Shown here: in pieces, positions 48,984 to 60,910 of the stretch
Position numbering within the stretch: position 1 is the first letter of the stretch
Layout: each line of letters begins with the position of its first letter
Position numbers and translations under genes: made by a program
NCBI RefSeq assembly: GCF_000764305.2
Contig: NW_025931949.1
Span: 434,001-498,000, forward strand
From: Hyalella azteca
Taxonomy: Eukaryota > Arthropoda > Malacostraca > Amphipoda > Hyalellidae
Length of the DNA stretch: 64,000 bases
Reading direction: 5' to 3'
Notes under the pieces: model-generated
Database searches by the model: none
Seen by the model: only the letters and a program-made list of their open reading frames with translations
What the model was told of the DNA's origin: nothing

Positions 48984-51480
48984 GTATTATTATTGTCATC
49001 GTTGATTTCGCAAGTTTCCTTCATTACCATAAATATTAATTTCGTAAGGCAGATTTTTTTAACCTATTACCTATTCAAGTACCAAAGGACTTTCTTAATA
49101 TTCATAGATTTTGTTTAAATTTTCCTAGCCTCCCCACCCTTCAGTATTAGCTATGGTACTTTATCAAACTTCTTCTTGGTCCTACGTGTCGCAAAAATCC
49201 GTTTGGAGACTGCATGACGCTCTACTCAGCCAACTTCACTGTTTGCTGCGATAAAAAAAAAACCTGTAAGCAAACAAGTCCAGACTTACCACGCATGCGG
49301 GAACCAACTGAGGAGGCAAGTTTCACGTTCAGGTTTGACGCAAATACGTAAGTTAGTGCGTGAGAAGAACATGCGATATCTGGTCGAGGATACTTGGTAC
49401 TATTGGCAAATATTACTCAGACATTCATGGACACGCCTGCATCCTGCAAGGCATCCCGCCTGCATCCTGTAAGGCATCTTTGAATCACCGACGTATTTTC
49501 GTTGTTGGCCTTCATTGCTGAAAGGTTTTAAAAAATTATTTTCAGGGATGATTGATTAGCGGCATGTAAACCTGAAAACCATTTCGCAAACTCCAATTTT
49601 TCGCTGGTAAACAAAAATTTGTGAAAATTCTTGAACTGCTGACAATGAATAAAAATATTTTTTCTTTGATTCTATTTCTTCGCTACTTGTTCTTTTTTTA
49701 TACGGTACTTATCTATGCCATGCTACCTTGATCCATCCACCAATCAGAATAAACGCCAATTCAGTGAAATCATTTTGAAAATATTTGTTTTCAACAAATT
49801 TGGTCATTCTTTTATTTACGATTGTGCTTCTCGTGGAATGAATGGAACTTCCATGCATTATTTATTAATCACAGCGTTGACTGTGCAAAGCAGCACCGCA
49901 GTGTAATAGCTGCAGCATGTGGTTGCTATGTGTCGACCCTTTGTCCGGGTGCAGGTTAATTAAGTAACCGCTGCTCGCTCAAGCATGCCTCGTGCTTCTC
50001 ACCGCATTTCAAGCTTCTCTCAGAGCTAACCGAACGCCTAGTGAGTTCGCTCGTTGCCTGTTTTGTTGCTTGTCAGGTTTTGTTGTGGTCTGGCTGTTTG
50101 TGGGATAATGGCGAGCCCTTTGAAATAAATTGGCAATTATTTGCTTCTGTTGATGATTAATTATTTTTAACTATATTGTAAGAAATTTTTCAATTCGCCA
50201 CATAATAGGTTAAACAAAGATATATAATAAGAGAACCATCAAATTTTATTACAAGAGATTCAAGGTCGGATCTTTTAACAATATATTTGTTAACTATATC
50301 GTTATTTTTAACTATAGTCATGATAAATATGGAGGTCATTTGGGGTCGCTGATCTATATTTTCAATATTCGCTTGCCTCACATTCAGGTTACTCCAAGCC
50401 ATCATCATCCCCCGTAACTTCCGTCACGGTTTACAGGACTCATTTGCGGCGGGACCAGCAGCTATTCATTTGTTATCGCTATCGGCGCCGGTTGCGTTAA
50501 TTTCCCTGGAGGTTTCCTTTGCCGTGCGTGTTGTGTTTGTTGTCTTTATTGCTTCTTCTTGTTGCGGGGTCGTAATTTGCATAAACTGCTAGGCATCTTA
50601 TCTTTTACCTCTCGTCGCCCAAATGCATCAATTCGATAAAAAATGCCATACTAAAGTAATGTTACGATAATATAAAAGTATTGCGAAGATATTTTTACGA
50701 AGTCCAGTTACATTTCACTTGAAATCTGTGTGTTTATTTCTTAATGTTGATGAAAGTTCACATTGCATGATAAGGAGGATAATTTGATCGCTTCAACATC
50801 CCTTGATTTGCTCCCTCCTGGCTGCTCAGTGTTCGTGTGTAATCTTACCGAGTCAATCATCCGGAATGGTTATTTATTTCGAGCTCCTTGTTTGAATGTC
50901 GACTAATGGACTGGTTCTATCCATCTTGATTTGAACTCGCTGTGAACAACGCCCAATCCGTCGCTCGAGTGTATCGTTTTATATGGAACCGCTTTTCCTT
51001 ATTGGTCCGATTGCATTCACTAGCAACTTTTTTAACACTCCATAGAACATTTTGTCCATGCGCATTTACTGGAACCTATTATCTGGATGTGATCATAAGA
51101 TCGTTTTATTCGTATAATAGAATTCCAAACAAGTGTGCTAATTTTTTCAATTTGATAATTTATACAATTTTTATCCTCTGTTTCTGTTGAGATATCGAAT
51201 ATCATGAGGAAAATTATAAAAATAGAGAGGGTTGATATAACCATCTCATCAAGACGCATCCCCTCACCGTTACTCAAGTTTTCGCTTGTGGCGCAATCCA
51301 TCAGTTTTATACCACTCAGCAGTCAGCACCAATTGCTCCTCTCTGTTTGCTAAGGAAAAACACTGATTGTGTGTCTCTGCACAAACCGTGTTTGTTATAG
51401 CTTTTTGGCAGTTGCTTCGATGTTAGACTTCTAAAGTTATTGTTGAGAATTCCTACGCGGAAAATTCGCGTTGGCATCTG
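48984..51480. other. Non-coding stretch, no gene recognised
   Basis: It contains a 24-bp tandem duplication (49437-49484). A 72-codon minus-strand frame (50190-50408) contains KRSDLESLVIKFD, which faintly resembles an N-terminal chemoreceptor segment and lies upstream of the possible relic at 47-48 kb on the same strand. No splice sites support a link. Nothing further. Confidence 0.45.
49437..49484. repeat. Tandem duplication, ~24 bp x 2
   Basis: GCCTGCATCCTGCAAGGCAT and a copy with one base changed, head to tail. Confidence 0.85.
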
Positions 51481-51610
51481 CCGCAAGTGCCGCTTTTGGG
51501 GCCACTAGCGTCGTTCAGCGGATCGGTTGGGGTCAGGGAGGGAGAAGGCGAGAGACGTTTGGTGGGTGGCGGTTTGCAGCGGCCAGCAGCACTGGCAGCA
51601 GGTTCAGACT

Positions 51611-51644
51611 TCAGTGTATCGTGAGACGCGTTTGAGGGGGGTTA
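51611..51644 (+). promoter_or_regulatory. Candidate Inr/DPE core promoter
   Basis: In a locally GC-richer region (about 51480-51740) an initiator-like TCAGTG has its A at 51613. Exactly at +28 to +32 (51640-51644) stands GGTTA, a match to the arthropod DPE consensus RGWYV. There is no TATA box upstream, as usual for DPE promoters. It lies about 700 bp upstream of the only convincing exon, on the same strand. The motifs are short and could be chance. Confidence 0.25.
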
Positions 51645-51650
51645 TAAACC

Positions 51651-51722
51651 ATGGTGGCTCAACCCCCGCCACTGGGAGCTTCTTTCTTGCCTTCAGTTTT
51701 TCCACGACCTGTTTATGCTTAG
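51651..51722 (+). other. Short upstream open frame after the candidate promoter
   Basis: An ATG in a good context (AAACCATGG) opens 23 codons ending in TAG. No good splice donor lies within it, so it does not obviously supply the missing start of the gene at 52.3 kb. If the promoter is real, this would be an upstream ORF in the 5' untranslated region. A second small frame starts at ATGGCTGGGAAAG near 51748 and contains a possible donor (TCT then GTGAAT). Confidence 0.2.
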
Positions 51723-52308
51723 CCTACTTGAGGTCCTGAAGTGTAGTGATGGCTGGGAAAGTCACTTCTTCTGTGAATGAGAATAGACCATTTTTTGTGA
51801 CTGTGTAGTTGTGTGTATTGTAAATTAAATAAGGTCATAAGTTTGGTCACCTCACTAATTGGTGGTGGAAGCTGGTGGCTCTGCTACTTCGGAGCTGTGA
51901 TGCCGACAAACGAACGTGACCTAACTTCACTCGCCTCCTGCTCCATCTTTGTTACTTTTTCTTGTCGTTCCATTGGGGCCTTTGCGTGGGCATCGGGTTA
52001 GAAAATTCCTGTGGTGTTTGTGAAATACCTTTCGTTTCGTGTCAAACTGTGTATTGAATAAAGTAATCAAGACTGCATTTGTGATAACATATTAAAGCGT
52101 TTAAAATGTGAAAAATGTGTTCGCTGGCTTTAGTGATATCAAGCCATTTTCCCGTTTAACCCAAGAAAAATTGCATACCTTTGATGTACGGTATATAGAG
52201 TGCCGTTGGTTATTTAATAAACAATATTGAATTTTATACTTGGTGAGATACGTCTCTGTGAATTTTCCTTCCATTCTTCAATGATTTATCTTTGAATGAT
52301 ATCTTTAA

Positions 52309-54321
52309 GGAAAGAGAAGCGTCGTAGTGGACGCTGCTTGCTGGTGTTTACGGGGGTCCAGAGAGCCTCAGCACGACTCGGATGGCTTCATCAAGTACTC
52401 TGGGCCCCCACCGCACCCCGAACATGAATGTATCTTCGTCCAACCGAGACGCATACCATCCGATGCCTACCTTCCTGCCTTATCAGTTAGCGATGACGTT
52501 GCGTCGCGACCGCGACGACCTTCTAGGTCCTCCACTTATGGTTTTACAGATGAATCAAAACCTCTGCCATCTTCTTTGCAGCTTCAGCTGCAACAGCAAG
52601 AACAGCATGAGAAATTCCGTTCACAGAAACGACACTTTCAGTCATGTCCGTCCCAGCGAAATGAATCTGAGCAATCTATATCCCATCCACCTCAACTACC
52701 TCCTCGTCGTCGCACAAAAAACTACCGTCATAGTCGTGGTTATCCTACTTTTGTTGATGCAGGGCTTGATTATCCGAAACGCAGGACTGTTGGTCCTCAA
52801 ATTTCCACTGACAAGAATGGTTTCAGTGGCAGAAGCACTCGAGAAATGCCTTTGGCTACCAGTACGCCTCGCCACGCCCGGGCGTTGGCTCGTTTTAATC
52901 AGCAAGTGCCAGTACAGCCTCACTTGCCTCAAACTGCGCTACCTTGGTCGGTACGCACTTCCCTCGGTGCGGAGTCCCGGCAGCTCACGTTCTCTGCTCC
53001 ACCGGTTCCGGATCGTGGGGTCCCGCGAAGACGATATCGACGCCCCACGAAATCTCGTGACGGTCAAAAGTCACGGAGTGCCTCCAAGTTATCTTTCTCG
53101 CACATGCCAAGAGATGACACGTTCTCTGACATCTCGGTGGTATCGCCCATGCCTTCATTGGATGTATCCTACACTGCCTATTTAACTCCTGAAGTATTAA
53201 CACCGAGTATCATACCTGTTCAACCATGTCGCTTAAATCGTCCTAGATTTGATGAATTTCTATATGATGAGTATGGAGAACCTTTTGTACAGCATAACCC
53301 AATATACTCGCCAGTTGATGGATTACCTGAGCTCACTTTATCCACCCTAGCGTCTGGTAGCCCTCCCACACCTCCGTATGTCCACGCCAGCAATGTCTTT
53401 GAAAGATTAGAACGAGTCAGACGACAATTAGAAAGAAGCTCAAATATCGCTGAAAAAGTGAGAAGAGATCCTACAGCTGCTGCTCCTTTTCCTCTCTCTC
53501 AAGAATCACAAGTTGACTCTGATTATGAAACTCCTGACCATTTTTCGGATGAATCTAAATTTTCTCCAAGACGTGACGTAACGAGCATTGGAACGCAAAC
53601 CCCGGATTTCCCAGATGTGAAGTATTTTTTTCCGCTAGATGATGAAATTTCCCAGTCGTCTGAAGATAGTACTGCCAGCAGCTCTCCTTCTAAGTCTCCG
53701 GTGGTCATGCGTCCTTCAAAACATCGCTCGAGATTACATAAGTCTTCCAGTAGCCGCAAACGTCGTCATAAGAAAATTTATCATGCCACCACACCGCTGT
53801 CACCCATAGATGAAAATAACGGATTCAACGGCCTCAACGGCATTAGTACGCCTGTAATCATTAGTACGATTACTACTGCGATAACTGCATCAAGTAGTGA
53901 GTTTCAGCCACCTTTTGTAGTACGAAACGTCGACGACAGTAGACGATCCTCGTTGCCTTATTCTCACGCAGACCTTTTTAGCACTAGAATACACGGCGTT
54001 TCTTCGCCAGACGAATCACTGCCTCCCTCATGGGAATTGCCTTACGTATCTTGCTATGGTGCTATGAAGACTAGTACTGGGTATCCTCGACTCCAACTCC
54101 CCGTGCCGGGACGCTCAAGAGGAATTAGTTACCCAGTTGCTCGCCAACATGTAAGGCACGGAGTCACTTTCCGGCCTCACAGAAAGAGATTACGACGGAA
54201 AAGGCGAGGCCTTGCGCTCAGTCGAGAGTTTCTCTACGCTCGAATGTTCGACATCAAGGAAGATGCTCGCTTCGTCTACATTATTTTGGTGCTTATTCAA
54301 ATGTTTCTGCGCTTTGAGCAG
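52309..54321 (+). CDS. Large exon of an unidentified low-complexity (possibly membrane) protein
   Basis: A single plus-strand frame is open from just after an in-frame TAA (52306-52308) to a donor at 54322 (CAG then GTGAAT), about 670 codons, ending in phase 0. The first in-frame Met is far inside (about residue 175 of the open frame), so this is probably an internal exon. Its 5' edge is uncertain: AG sites at 52308-52309 or further in, such as after CCTCAG near 52370, are possible. The protein is rich in Ser, Pro, Arg and Gln. It has a Gln tract (LQLQLQQQEQ), an SH3-ligand-like HPPQLPPRRR, Ser/acidic clusters (SQSSEDSTASSSPSKSP) and basic clusters (SSSSRKRRHKK; HRKRLRRKRRG at about 54180-54210). 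It ends in a hydrophobic run, FVYIILVLIQMFLRF (54271-54315), which may begin a membrane helix. This pattern suggests a long disordered cytoplasmic N-terminal region before a membrane domain. I do not recognise the family. Confidence 0.82.
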
Positions 54322-55284
54322 GTGAATGTCATGTTCTTGCCATGGTTTTTTTATTGAGCTGTTATGAGTTTTTTATTATTAGCTAGTATTTTTTCAACTA
54401 CAGCTAGTAAGCTTCCAAGTTTTAATGTATCTTCGTGAAATATATAGAGACAAAATTCTTCATTTTTATTACAGGAATTTTTTTCGACTCGCTGAAAATT
54501 TACTTGCTTACATTAACAAATATACTTCGTGACGTGCTCGCGATTTTATTATCAATGTTGCAGGCTGGGTTCAGTAAATACTCCCAAGAACACTCGCCTG
54601 AGTTAGCATTCCATCAGAGTAATATTTATATCTCGCTACGTCTGTTCTACCTATTCTTCTTCAAGTATTTTCTTTGCGAATTTTGCATCGGTGGCATCAA
54701 TTTTGATGTTTTGAAACACTCGATGGAATGAATGTCTTGTTCCATCATTTTGCACTGCTAACGGTAAATGAACGATGAGCCTTTGCAAGTAAAAATTTGT
54801 AAAAAATTGTTTTTCTTTATTTGCAAAGAATCGTTTATATTTTTAATCCAATTATTTTGTTGTTGATTAATATTATTCAATGTAATTGGTGCGAATGTTC
54901 TCTGATTCAGTAGTAAATTCCCATTCTGTGAGATCATCATAGAATCAACTGTACATTATCTTCCCTTGTAATTGCCAGACTTATTCTGGTGATGCACAGA
55001 CAGCTTCGGTTAATTAGAAAGTCGCTGTTTCAAAACGAACACACTTTCATAGTGTACCCAACATTACATGCGCGTTACGTGTAAAATAATTCCTATTGTG
55101 AGCAAGTCTATCATCACCAGTGAACAGGTCGTCAACCCGAGCCATGGTGAGACTGAGACCACTACATGAAGTGGCCAAAGAAAATGTTCTTATAGAAAAC
55201 TTTTTCTAGAGGAGACTGTTCAATTTGATATCAATGGTAACATTTTCTTACAGTTTCTAATTCGATGTTTTCTCTCCATTTCAG
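54322..55284 (+). other. Intron between the two recognised exons
   Basis: 963 bp, starting GTGAAT and ending in a pyrimidine tract with ATTTCAG (55278-55284). AT-rich. Reading through it would stop the preceding frame at 54355-54357. A minor alternative acceptor (GTTGCAG near 54563) has no open continuation. Confidence 0.65.
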
Positions 55285-55329
55285 GTTGGTCAAAGTTTCT
55301 GGCGTAGTCCGTTTCATGCTGCAGCTTCC
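55285..55329 (+). CDS. 45-bp exon of the same gene
   Basis: Between the acceptor ATTTCAG and the strong donor GTAAGT (55330-55335) lies 45 bp, a multiple of three. It is open in the phase left by the previous exon and encodes VGQSFWRSPFHAAAS. Joined to the preceding exon, the sequence FEQ continues into VGQ directly after the hydrophobic run. Because the exon is small and both its ends are in phase 0, skipping it would keep the frame. No following exon could be supported within the window. Confidence 0.55.
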
Positions 55330-58300
55330 GTAAGTTTCGTATTTAAGTAAGTTTGTTTTTAATGAGCTGGCGGAAATAATATATCACGCCATTCCAATTC
55401 CAATCACTGAATTTGACTGAAAAGTTAAAGATTTAATTTTAAATATCGCAAATTCATTTTATTGTTACTATCTTGCTATTCAATAAAGAATAAAAAATAT
55501 TAGTTCTTTTGCTGCAAAGTCTTCTGAATTATGTTGATACGTTTTAAATCCCAGTTTTATTTTTGTTAGCAGTTATGATGATTGCGTAATAAACTGAGAT
55601 ACACTGTGGGTGAGGTATTACTTTCTTAACTTTCGCGACGGAAATTATGTAAATGAAATCGGTCAACCACAACATAAAGTAAAAGGGTTTTGCTCTTTTC
55701 ACTTTCGACGTTTCTTATTTTTTTTATTGGCAACAGAAAAGTTTTTCGCGCGCACTCTTTTCCACGCCCCCTGATGGCTTCGCGGACCCTAATTAAGAGA
55801 AAGCCGTTATTGTCTCATTGCTGTGCTCCCGCCAAATTAGCTCATCAAGTAGAGCCTCGTGCACCGCACCTGGAACGTATTTCCTGCAATGTTTCCCTTT
55901 ATTATTGATGGCCAACCTTTCACTAGTTTTAGTATCTTTTCGACATTAGTACACGAAAATGACTCGCGCTCAGGTCAATTGTGATGATTGTTTTTCCAAA
56001 CAGGGAATGCGCTCTCGGCTTGACTGCAACAATATCGAGTTATTTTTTCGTGCAAATTTAAATCTATTCTGAGCGCATTCTTTCAAATATATAATTCATG
56101 AGTCGTAAATGATAAATAGAGTCAAAAATGTAAGAAAGTCTATGGTACTTAGACATATTATTTTTAAAGTTTAGATTGTTCGTCGGCGACTACCGTTAAC
56201 CATATATTAGCTACAATTTTAAACTGCATTTGATTTTTTTAATTTCATCGTGGAGGTTTAAAGCATTCCCCAATTAATTAATCTCTTTAACACCTTTTCA
56301 TGGTCGATTTAGACAAATTTGTTCTGGGGCCTTCTTGGGCCAAGGTCGCTCAGCTTGAACGGGCTCCAGGGATCGTAAGGTCATAAACGTCACCGTTTCG
56401 ATTTTCGGGTTGTCATAAACAAGGAATTTTTTACAATGAATTGGCCAAGTTCAAAACCTCAAAGTCAAATAATGCATTATACATTACAGCATGACGTAGA
56501 ACATCTCAAAGTTTTTAACATTAATTTATTTCATAGAGTGCTTGTTACTCTATGCAATCAGACCTTTATCCTTCTCTTCTTTCTCGTGTGAATGTGCGTA
56601 TTTGTTTTATCCCTTTGAAGCTTTCATTAGCCTTCTACACTTACACAGCAAAAGGTTTGATTAGTGCGTTCGTTACTGTTTTATTGCTACGTAATCGTAA
56701 ACTCGAGTCCGACATGCTGTCGTAGCTGCTGCAAGCCGTCTATATATTTCTTGCATTTAAATATCATCGTTCAGGCGGTCATTACTTAATTGAGTCCTTT
56801 TGACTACCTACATTGGTTTTCTTCCTTGACCTGAACCTGACTTTTATTATTGATGTGAAAGCGCTAGATAGGGACATATCGCTTTGAAAAATCAAATGTG
56901 AGTTTCCGTCTCGAACACATTCACTTCGTTTCAAGGAATAATTTTCGAATTCAGAATTCGATATAGTTTTTTTGCTTACTATCTATTAGTTTATTATTTT
57001 GTATAGTTATAACAATTTTAATCATTTTTCTTGTTTGGCCTATACCAATTCGTGTCTTTTTATGTCTTTTGGTAAGAATAACACGAATGAAATTAAATTA
57101 AAACATAGTAGGAATGGAATCCCTGAAAACAAAGTTACTGTATAATTATGAATATTCCGTACAATTGTCTTAACAGCATTTGTTATTTTATTGGCAAATA
57201 AAGCCAGGCTTCCAATCCACGATGTCATGTAAGTGAAGTACTCATTAGGCCGTTAAAAGAACGTTTTATGAAGCGTCAATCGCAGGCAGGTGCGCGTGCC
57301 ATCGAAGCCTCATCGATCCTCTCTAGAACTTGTCGTCTGCAGCTGTTTTATGGAGGCTCCCATCTGGTCATTTACAAGCAATAAAATGAAGTAGGCTTGT
57401 CAAATCCTCGTATTATTGATTATTGGATTCAGTTATGAGTTCATGTTCGCCATGATAAAACTTGAGGAAATAAATGACAACGTACTTGAATTCATTAGTT
57501 CCTATAAACTATTAAGTGGTGCCTTATTAAGGAAATAAATGACAACTAACTTGAATTCATTAGTTCCGCTAAACTATTAAGTGTGTCTTATTGTTGTGAC
57601 GGACTCCTGTTTAGCCACGGTAAAACATTTTGCAGCAATCCCTGCGCAGTGGAAATTTCACGGCAACGTTAATTTGAAACCGCGGCGTTGTTCGTTGAGG
57701 TGTAGCGCAGTGAAGTGAGAGTTGCGCATATGCCATCATGCCATGTGAGGTCATTTATAACAAATAAATGTTTCGAATGTGTCAATTCACGTCAAAGCTC
57801 GTTTATGTGTATTTACTATGTTAGAGTTTTTTCATTTTCATTCATTGTCAAGCTACAGTTCCGATATGGGTTGTAACTACGGTACGTCTCTCACTTTCCC
57901 AATTTGCGCTTGTTTTTAGACAGAAATAGGCGTTATAGGATTTATCGTGTCAAAAAGTATAAGTTACCTAGTTATGATCTGGTCATTCGATGGAAGTATG
58001 TTGCCACGGCCTGCAACAATATTAGAGCTTCTTAATGCTTTGATCAGTTTGTCTTGAATCTCGATGCTCATGTTATATTTGATCACTGGTAATGTTTTCT
58101 TTAAGCTCATTGATCATTATACTCGACCTTAATCGAATTATTTATTTCGTTTTCTTCGCTTTTCTATTTACCCAGCAATTTTCTTATATTTTTAGTCAAG
58201 CAGCTATGATTTGTCGGTAAATTTTCATGCGACCTAATTATTTAATTCTGCTGTTGTCCAAGAAGTTTATTAGGATTCTATAAATGGTCCTTAGCAATCT

Positions 58301-59400
58301 TTTATCATATCTGAAACGTTGCACATTATTCAGTCTATATCACTGAATGGCATGCGACTATTTTATTATTTTCTGTTGATCTTTCAATTTACGAATAAAT
58401 ACTCAGGATTTGTTATATTCCGCATAGATGTACTGGCAATTTATGAGCACAATGCAGATATGAGTGTTCATTACAATGGCGGAGTAAATGACGCCGGCTC
58501 CCTCCTTGTTAAATTACGGATTACTGATGTGAACGGTTGCTGAGCCTTGGAATTATACACCCAACCCTCTTTACTCTATACTCTGAACTTTACCCCACCC
58601 ACTCCCCCATTGCATCGATTTTATGTCGGTAATTTGTATTTCTGTTATTTTTCTGATTGGAATCCAAACAAAAATATTGGTTATCTTTTAATCCAAACAA
58701 AAATGTTTTCCGCTCATTGTTATTTCATTTGGAAAGTGGAGTTTAATTTTCTAAATTTTAACTTTAGTAAGATACGTACGTTGATCAGATTCAGATTTGG
58801 ATGTGAAGAATAGTCTTCTGATGTGGCGATAAATCTCCGTAGATTTTCCTGACAATCTATTTTTTTAGCTACTTTTTTAATGCTTTAAATGATGTTCCGT
58901 GACAAGAATTGTGAATATTTTCAAAACCAAAAATATACCATTTCCAGAGAAAGTTTTATGCATAGACACACGATTTACAATCCAGGTTAAGTTAATAGAT
59001 GCGGCTTTTCTAGTGGATGAATTCCACTCGAGTTGCGATGCTGTGTGCTCAACTTTGTTTTCTGCGCTAATGAACACATGTCAATCCGTTTATTGAGAGC
59101 TTAAGTCCTCCCGAGCTTTATTTGATCTCATGATATTATGCACTCCTTTAGTATCGCTTCGCAATAGAAAACGTGCAAGCATGAAATGAAAAAGTTTGTT
59201 TCTTCAATAAACGCTATCAAGTTTTGTGGTGACATTTACGAGAGTTGCTCGCCGAAGACAAACAGTGTTGTTCGCCAAGATTGGGTCGTGACTGTCTAGC
59301 GCCCTTTTTCCCGTCGCAGGCTATCAGAAAGACTGCATCTCGCTTGTTCGGATCTGACGTCGCTGTTCCGTGCCAATTACGTGATGGAACTTCAACTGAA
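55330..59400. other. Non-coding stretch, possibly intron
   Basis: Starts at the donor GTAAGT and shows no supported exon. An acceptor-like AACAG at about 55736 leads into a 21-codon frame with no good donor. A duplication lies at 57466-57592. Composition is AT-rich with no gene recognised. Confidence 0.5.
57466..57592. repeat. Tandem duplication, 65 bp x 2
   Basis: Copies start with GGAAATAAATGACAAC at 57466 and 57531, and share TTGAATTCATTAGTTCC and AAACTATTAAGTG, with a few differences. Confidence 0.9.
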
Positions 59401-59819
59401 ACTTGTCTTTGCATGCCTTTTATTTTATCAGTGTATCATGGAATAAAACTTGTCTTGGTATTCCCTTTATTTTATCAGTGTATCATGGAATAAAACTTGT
59501 CATGGTATTCCCTTTATTTTATCAGTGTATCATGGAATAAAACTTGTCTTGGTATTCCCTTTATTTTATCAGTGTATCATGGAATAAAACTTGTCATGGT
59601 ATTCCCTTTATTTTATCAGGGTATCATGGAATAAAACTTGTCTTGGTATTCCCTTTATTTTATCAGTGTATCATGGAATAAAACTTGTCATGGTATTCCC
59701 TTTATTTTATCAGTGTATCATGGAATAAAACTTGTCATGGTATTCCCTTTATTTTATCAGGGTATCATGGAATAAAACTTGTCTTGGTATTCCCTTTATT
59801 TTATCAGTGTATCATGGAA
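59401..59819. repeat. 47-bp minisatellite, nine copies in strict register
   Basis: Unit begins ACTTGTC(T/A)TGGTATTCCC and ends GTATCATGGAATAAA. Copies start every 47 bases from 59401 to 59777 with no insertion or deletion. The first copy is the most diverged. Copies 2-9 differ essentially at two sites (TCTTGG or TCATGG; CAGTGT or CAGGGT), giving an alternating pattern that suggests growth by multi-unit steps. It is AT-rich and not coding. Confidence 0.95.
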
Positions 59820-60763
59820 CCGCACTCAATTCTATAGTCCTCCAATGCGAGTGAAATTATTTCGATTTTCATAGTTGTTCAGAGCAGTCTTTTCAATTAA
59901 CATAATAAAATCATATCATTCATCAGTGCTAGATTTCTCAATTTTGTTATGACTGGTTGATGAAAAAAATTTTGGTATCGTGGCAATTTTTCCAAAACGC
60001 TAAACATCTTGAATAGCTGTTCGTATCAATTAATGTACTGTCCTTTGTTAATTATTCGTGAGCATATGCTCGTTTTTTCATGCTGCATTATTTGCAACTC
60101 CCGGAACGATTGAAAACCCTCTGGGTTTCAAAGCGTGTTGCCAGAGTTGCGACTTCAGTGTTAATGTCGAGGAGTTAAGTAATTTCCAACCGATTACCGA
60201 AGGTTGGATTACCATTCGATACTCCCTTCATTTGAAGCACATACCCGACAACGAGTGCTGCTCCTGAGTAGCTCGAGAAACAATGCCGTAGCCGCAGAAG
60301 GGATTACGTCGAACGTAGACAACATGGTATATACACGTGCAATGATCCCAAGCTTTCATTGTCGTCTTTCTGATTTGGGTTTCGGCCTTGTCGCTTCATC
60401 AGCCGAGCTAGCACACCATTTTTTTTCTTTTAGCTTCTCAGTAATGAGATCTTCCATTCTATTTCTATTCGGCTCAAGAGGAATTTCCCAAACCGGTTAC
60501 AAAAGTTCGCATGGACATGTTTTCACAACCTTATTAACGATTCTTGCATGTCTACTTAAATTTCATTAACCATCCGTTCTCTGAATTCAATAAGATCGAA
60601 AAGAAAGCATGTACTAGAAGAATGTAATAGAATAGAAGTGTCGGCACTGAAGAAATAGGCCCATGACCTGATGTCGATTCTTGAATTTTTCGTGACTTGA
60701 TTCACAAGGGATCCCGCGTTAGGAACCCAATCTTTCCATAACTGACGATTGATTGAGATAGCT
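59820..60763. other. Non-coding stretch, no gene recognised
   Basis: Overlapping plus-strand frames at 60058-60267 and 60204-60569 (121 codons) show no domain and no splice context. Probably chance. Confidence 0.5.
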
Positions 60764-60910
60764 GCTGGACTTATTGCCTGGTCCGTAATTTGCTAGGCAT
60801 TTTAAGACTGAACATATGCTCCTGCACAGCTTCGTCTGGACTTATTGCCTGGTCCGTAATTTGCTAGGCATTTTAAGACTGAATATATATGCTCCTGCAT
60901 AGCTTCGTCT
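60764..60910. repeat. Tandem duplication, ~71 bp x 2
   Basis: Copies begin CTGGACTTATTGCCTGGTCC at about 60765 and 60836, and both end in GCTTCGTCT. The second has a two-base longer ATATAT tract. The high identity suggests a recent duplication. Confidence 0.92.

Noticed and set aside
52382..53185. 267-codon overlapping plus-strand frame inside the large exon
   Set aside because: It lies in the +1 frame of the stronger ~670-codon frame and ends midway. Its composition looks like a shifted reading of the main frame, and it has no domain of its own.
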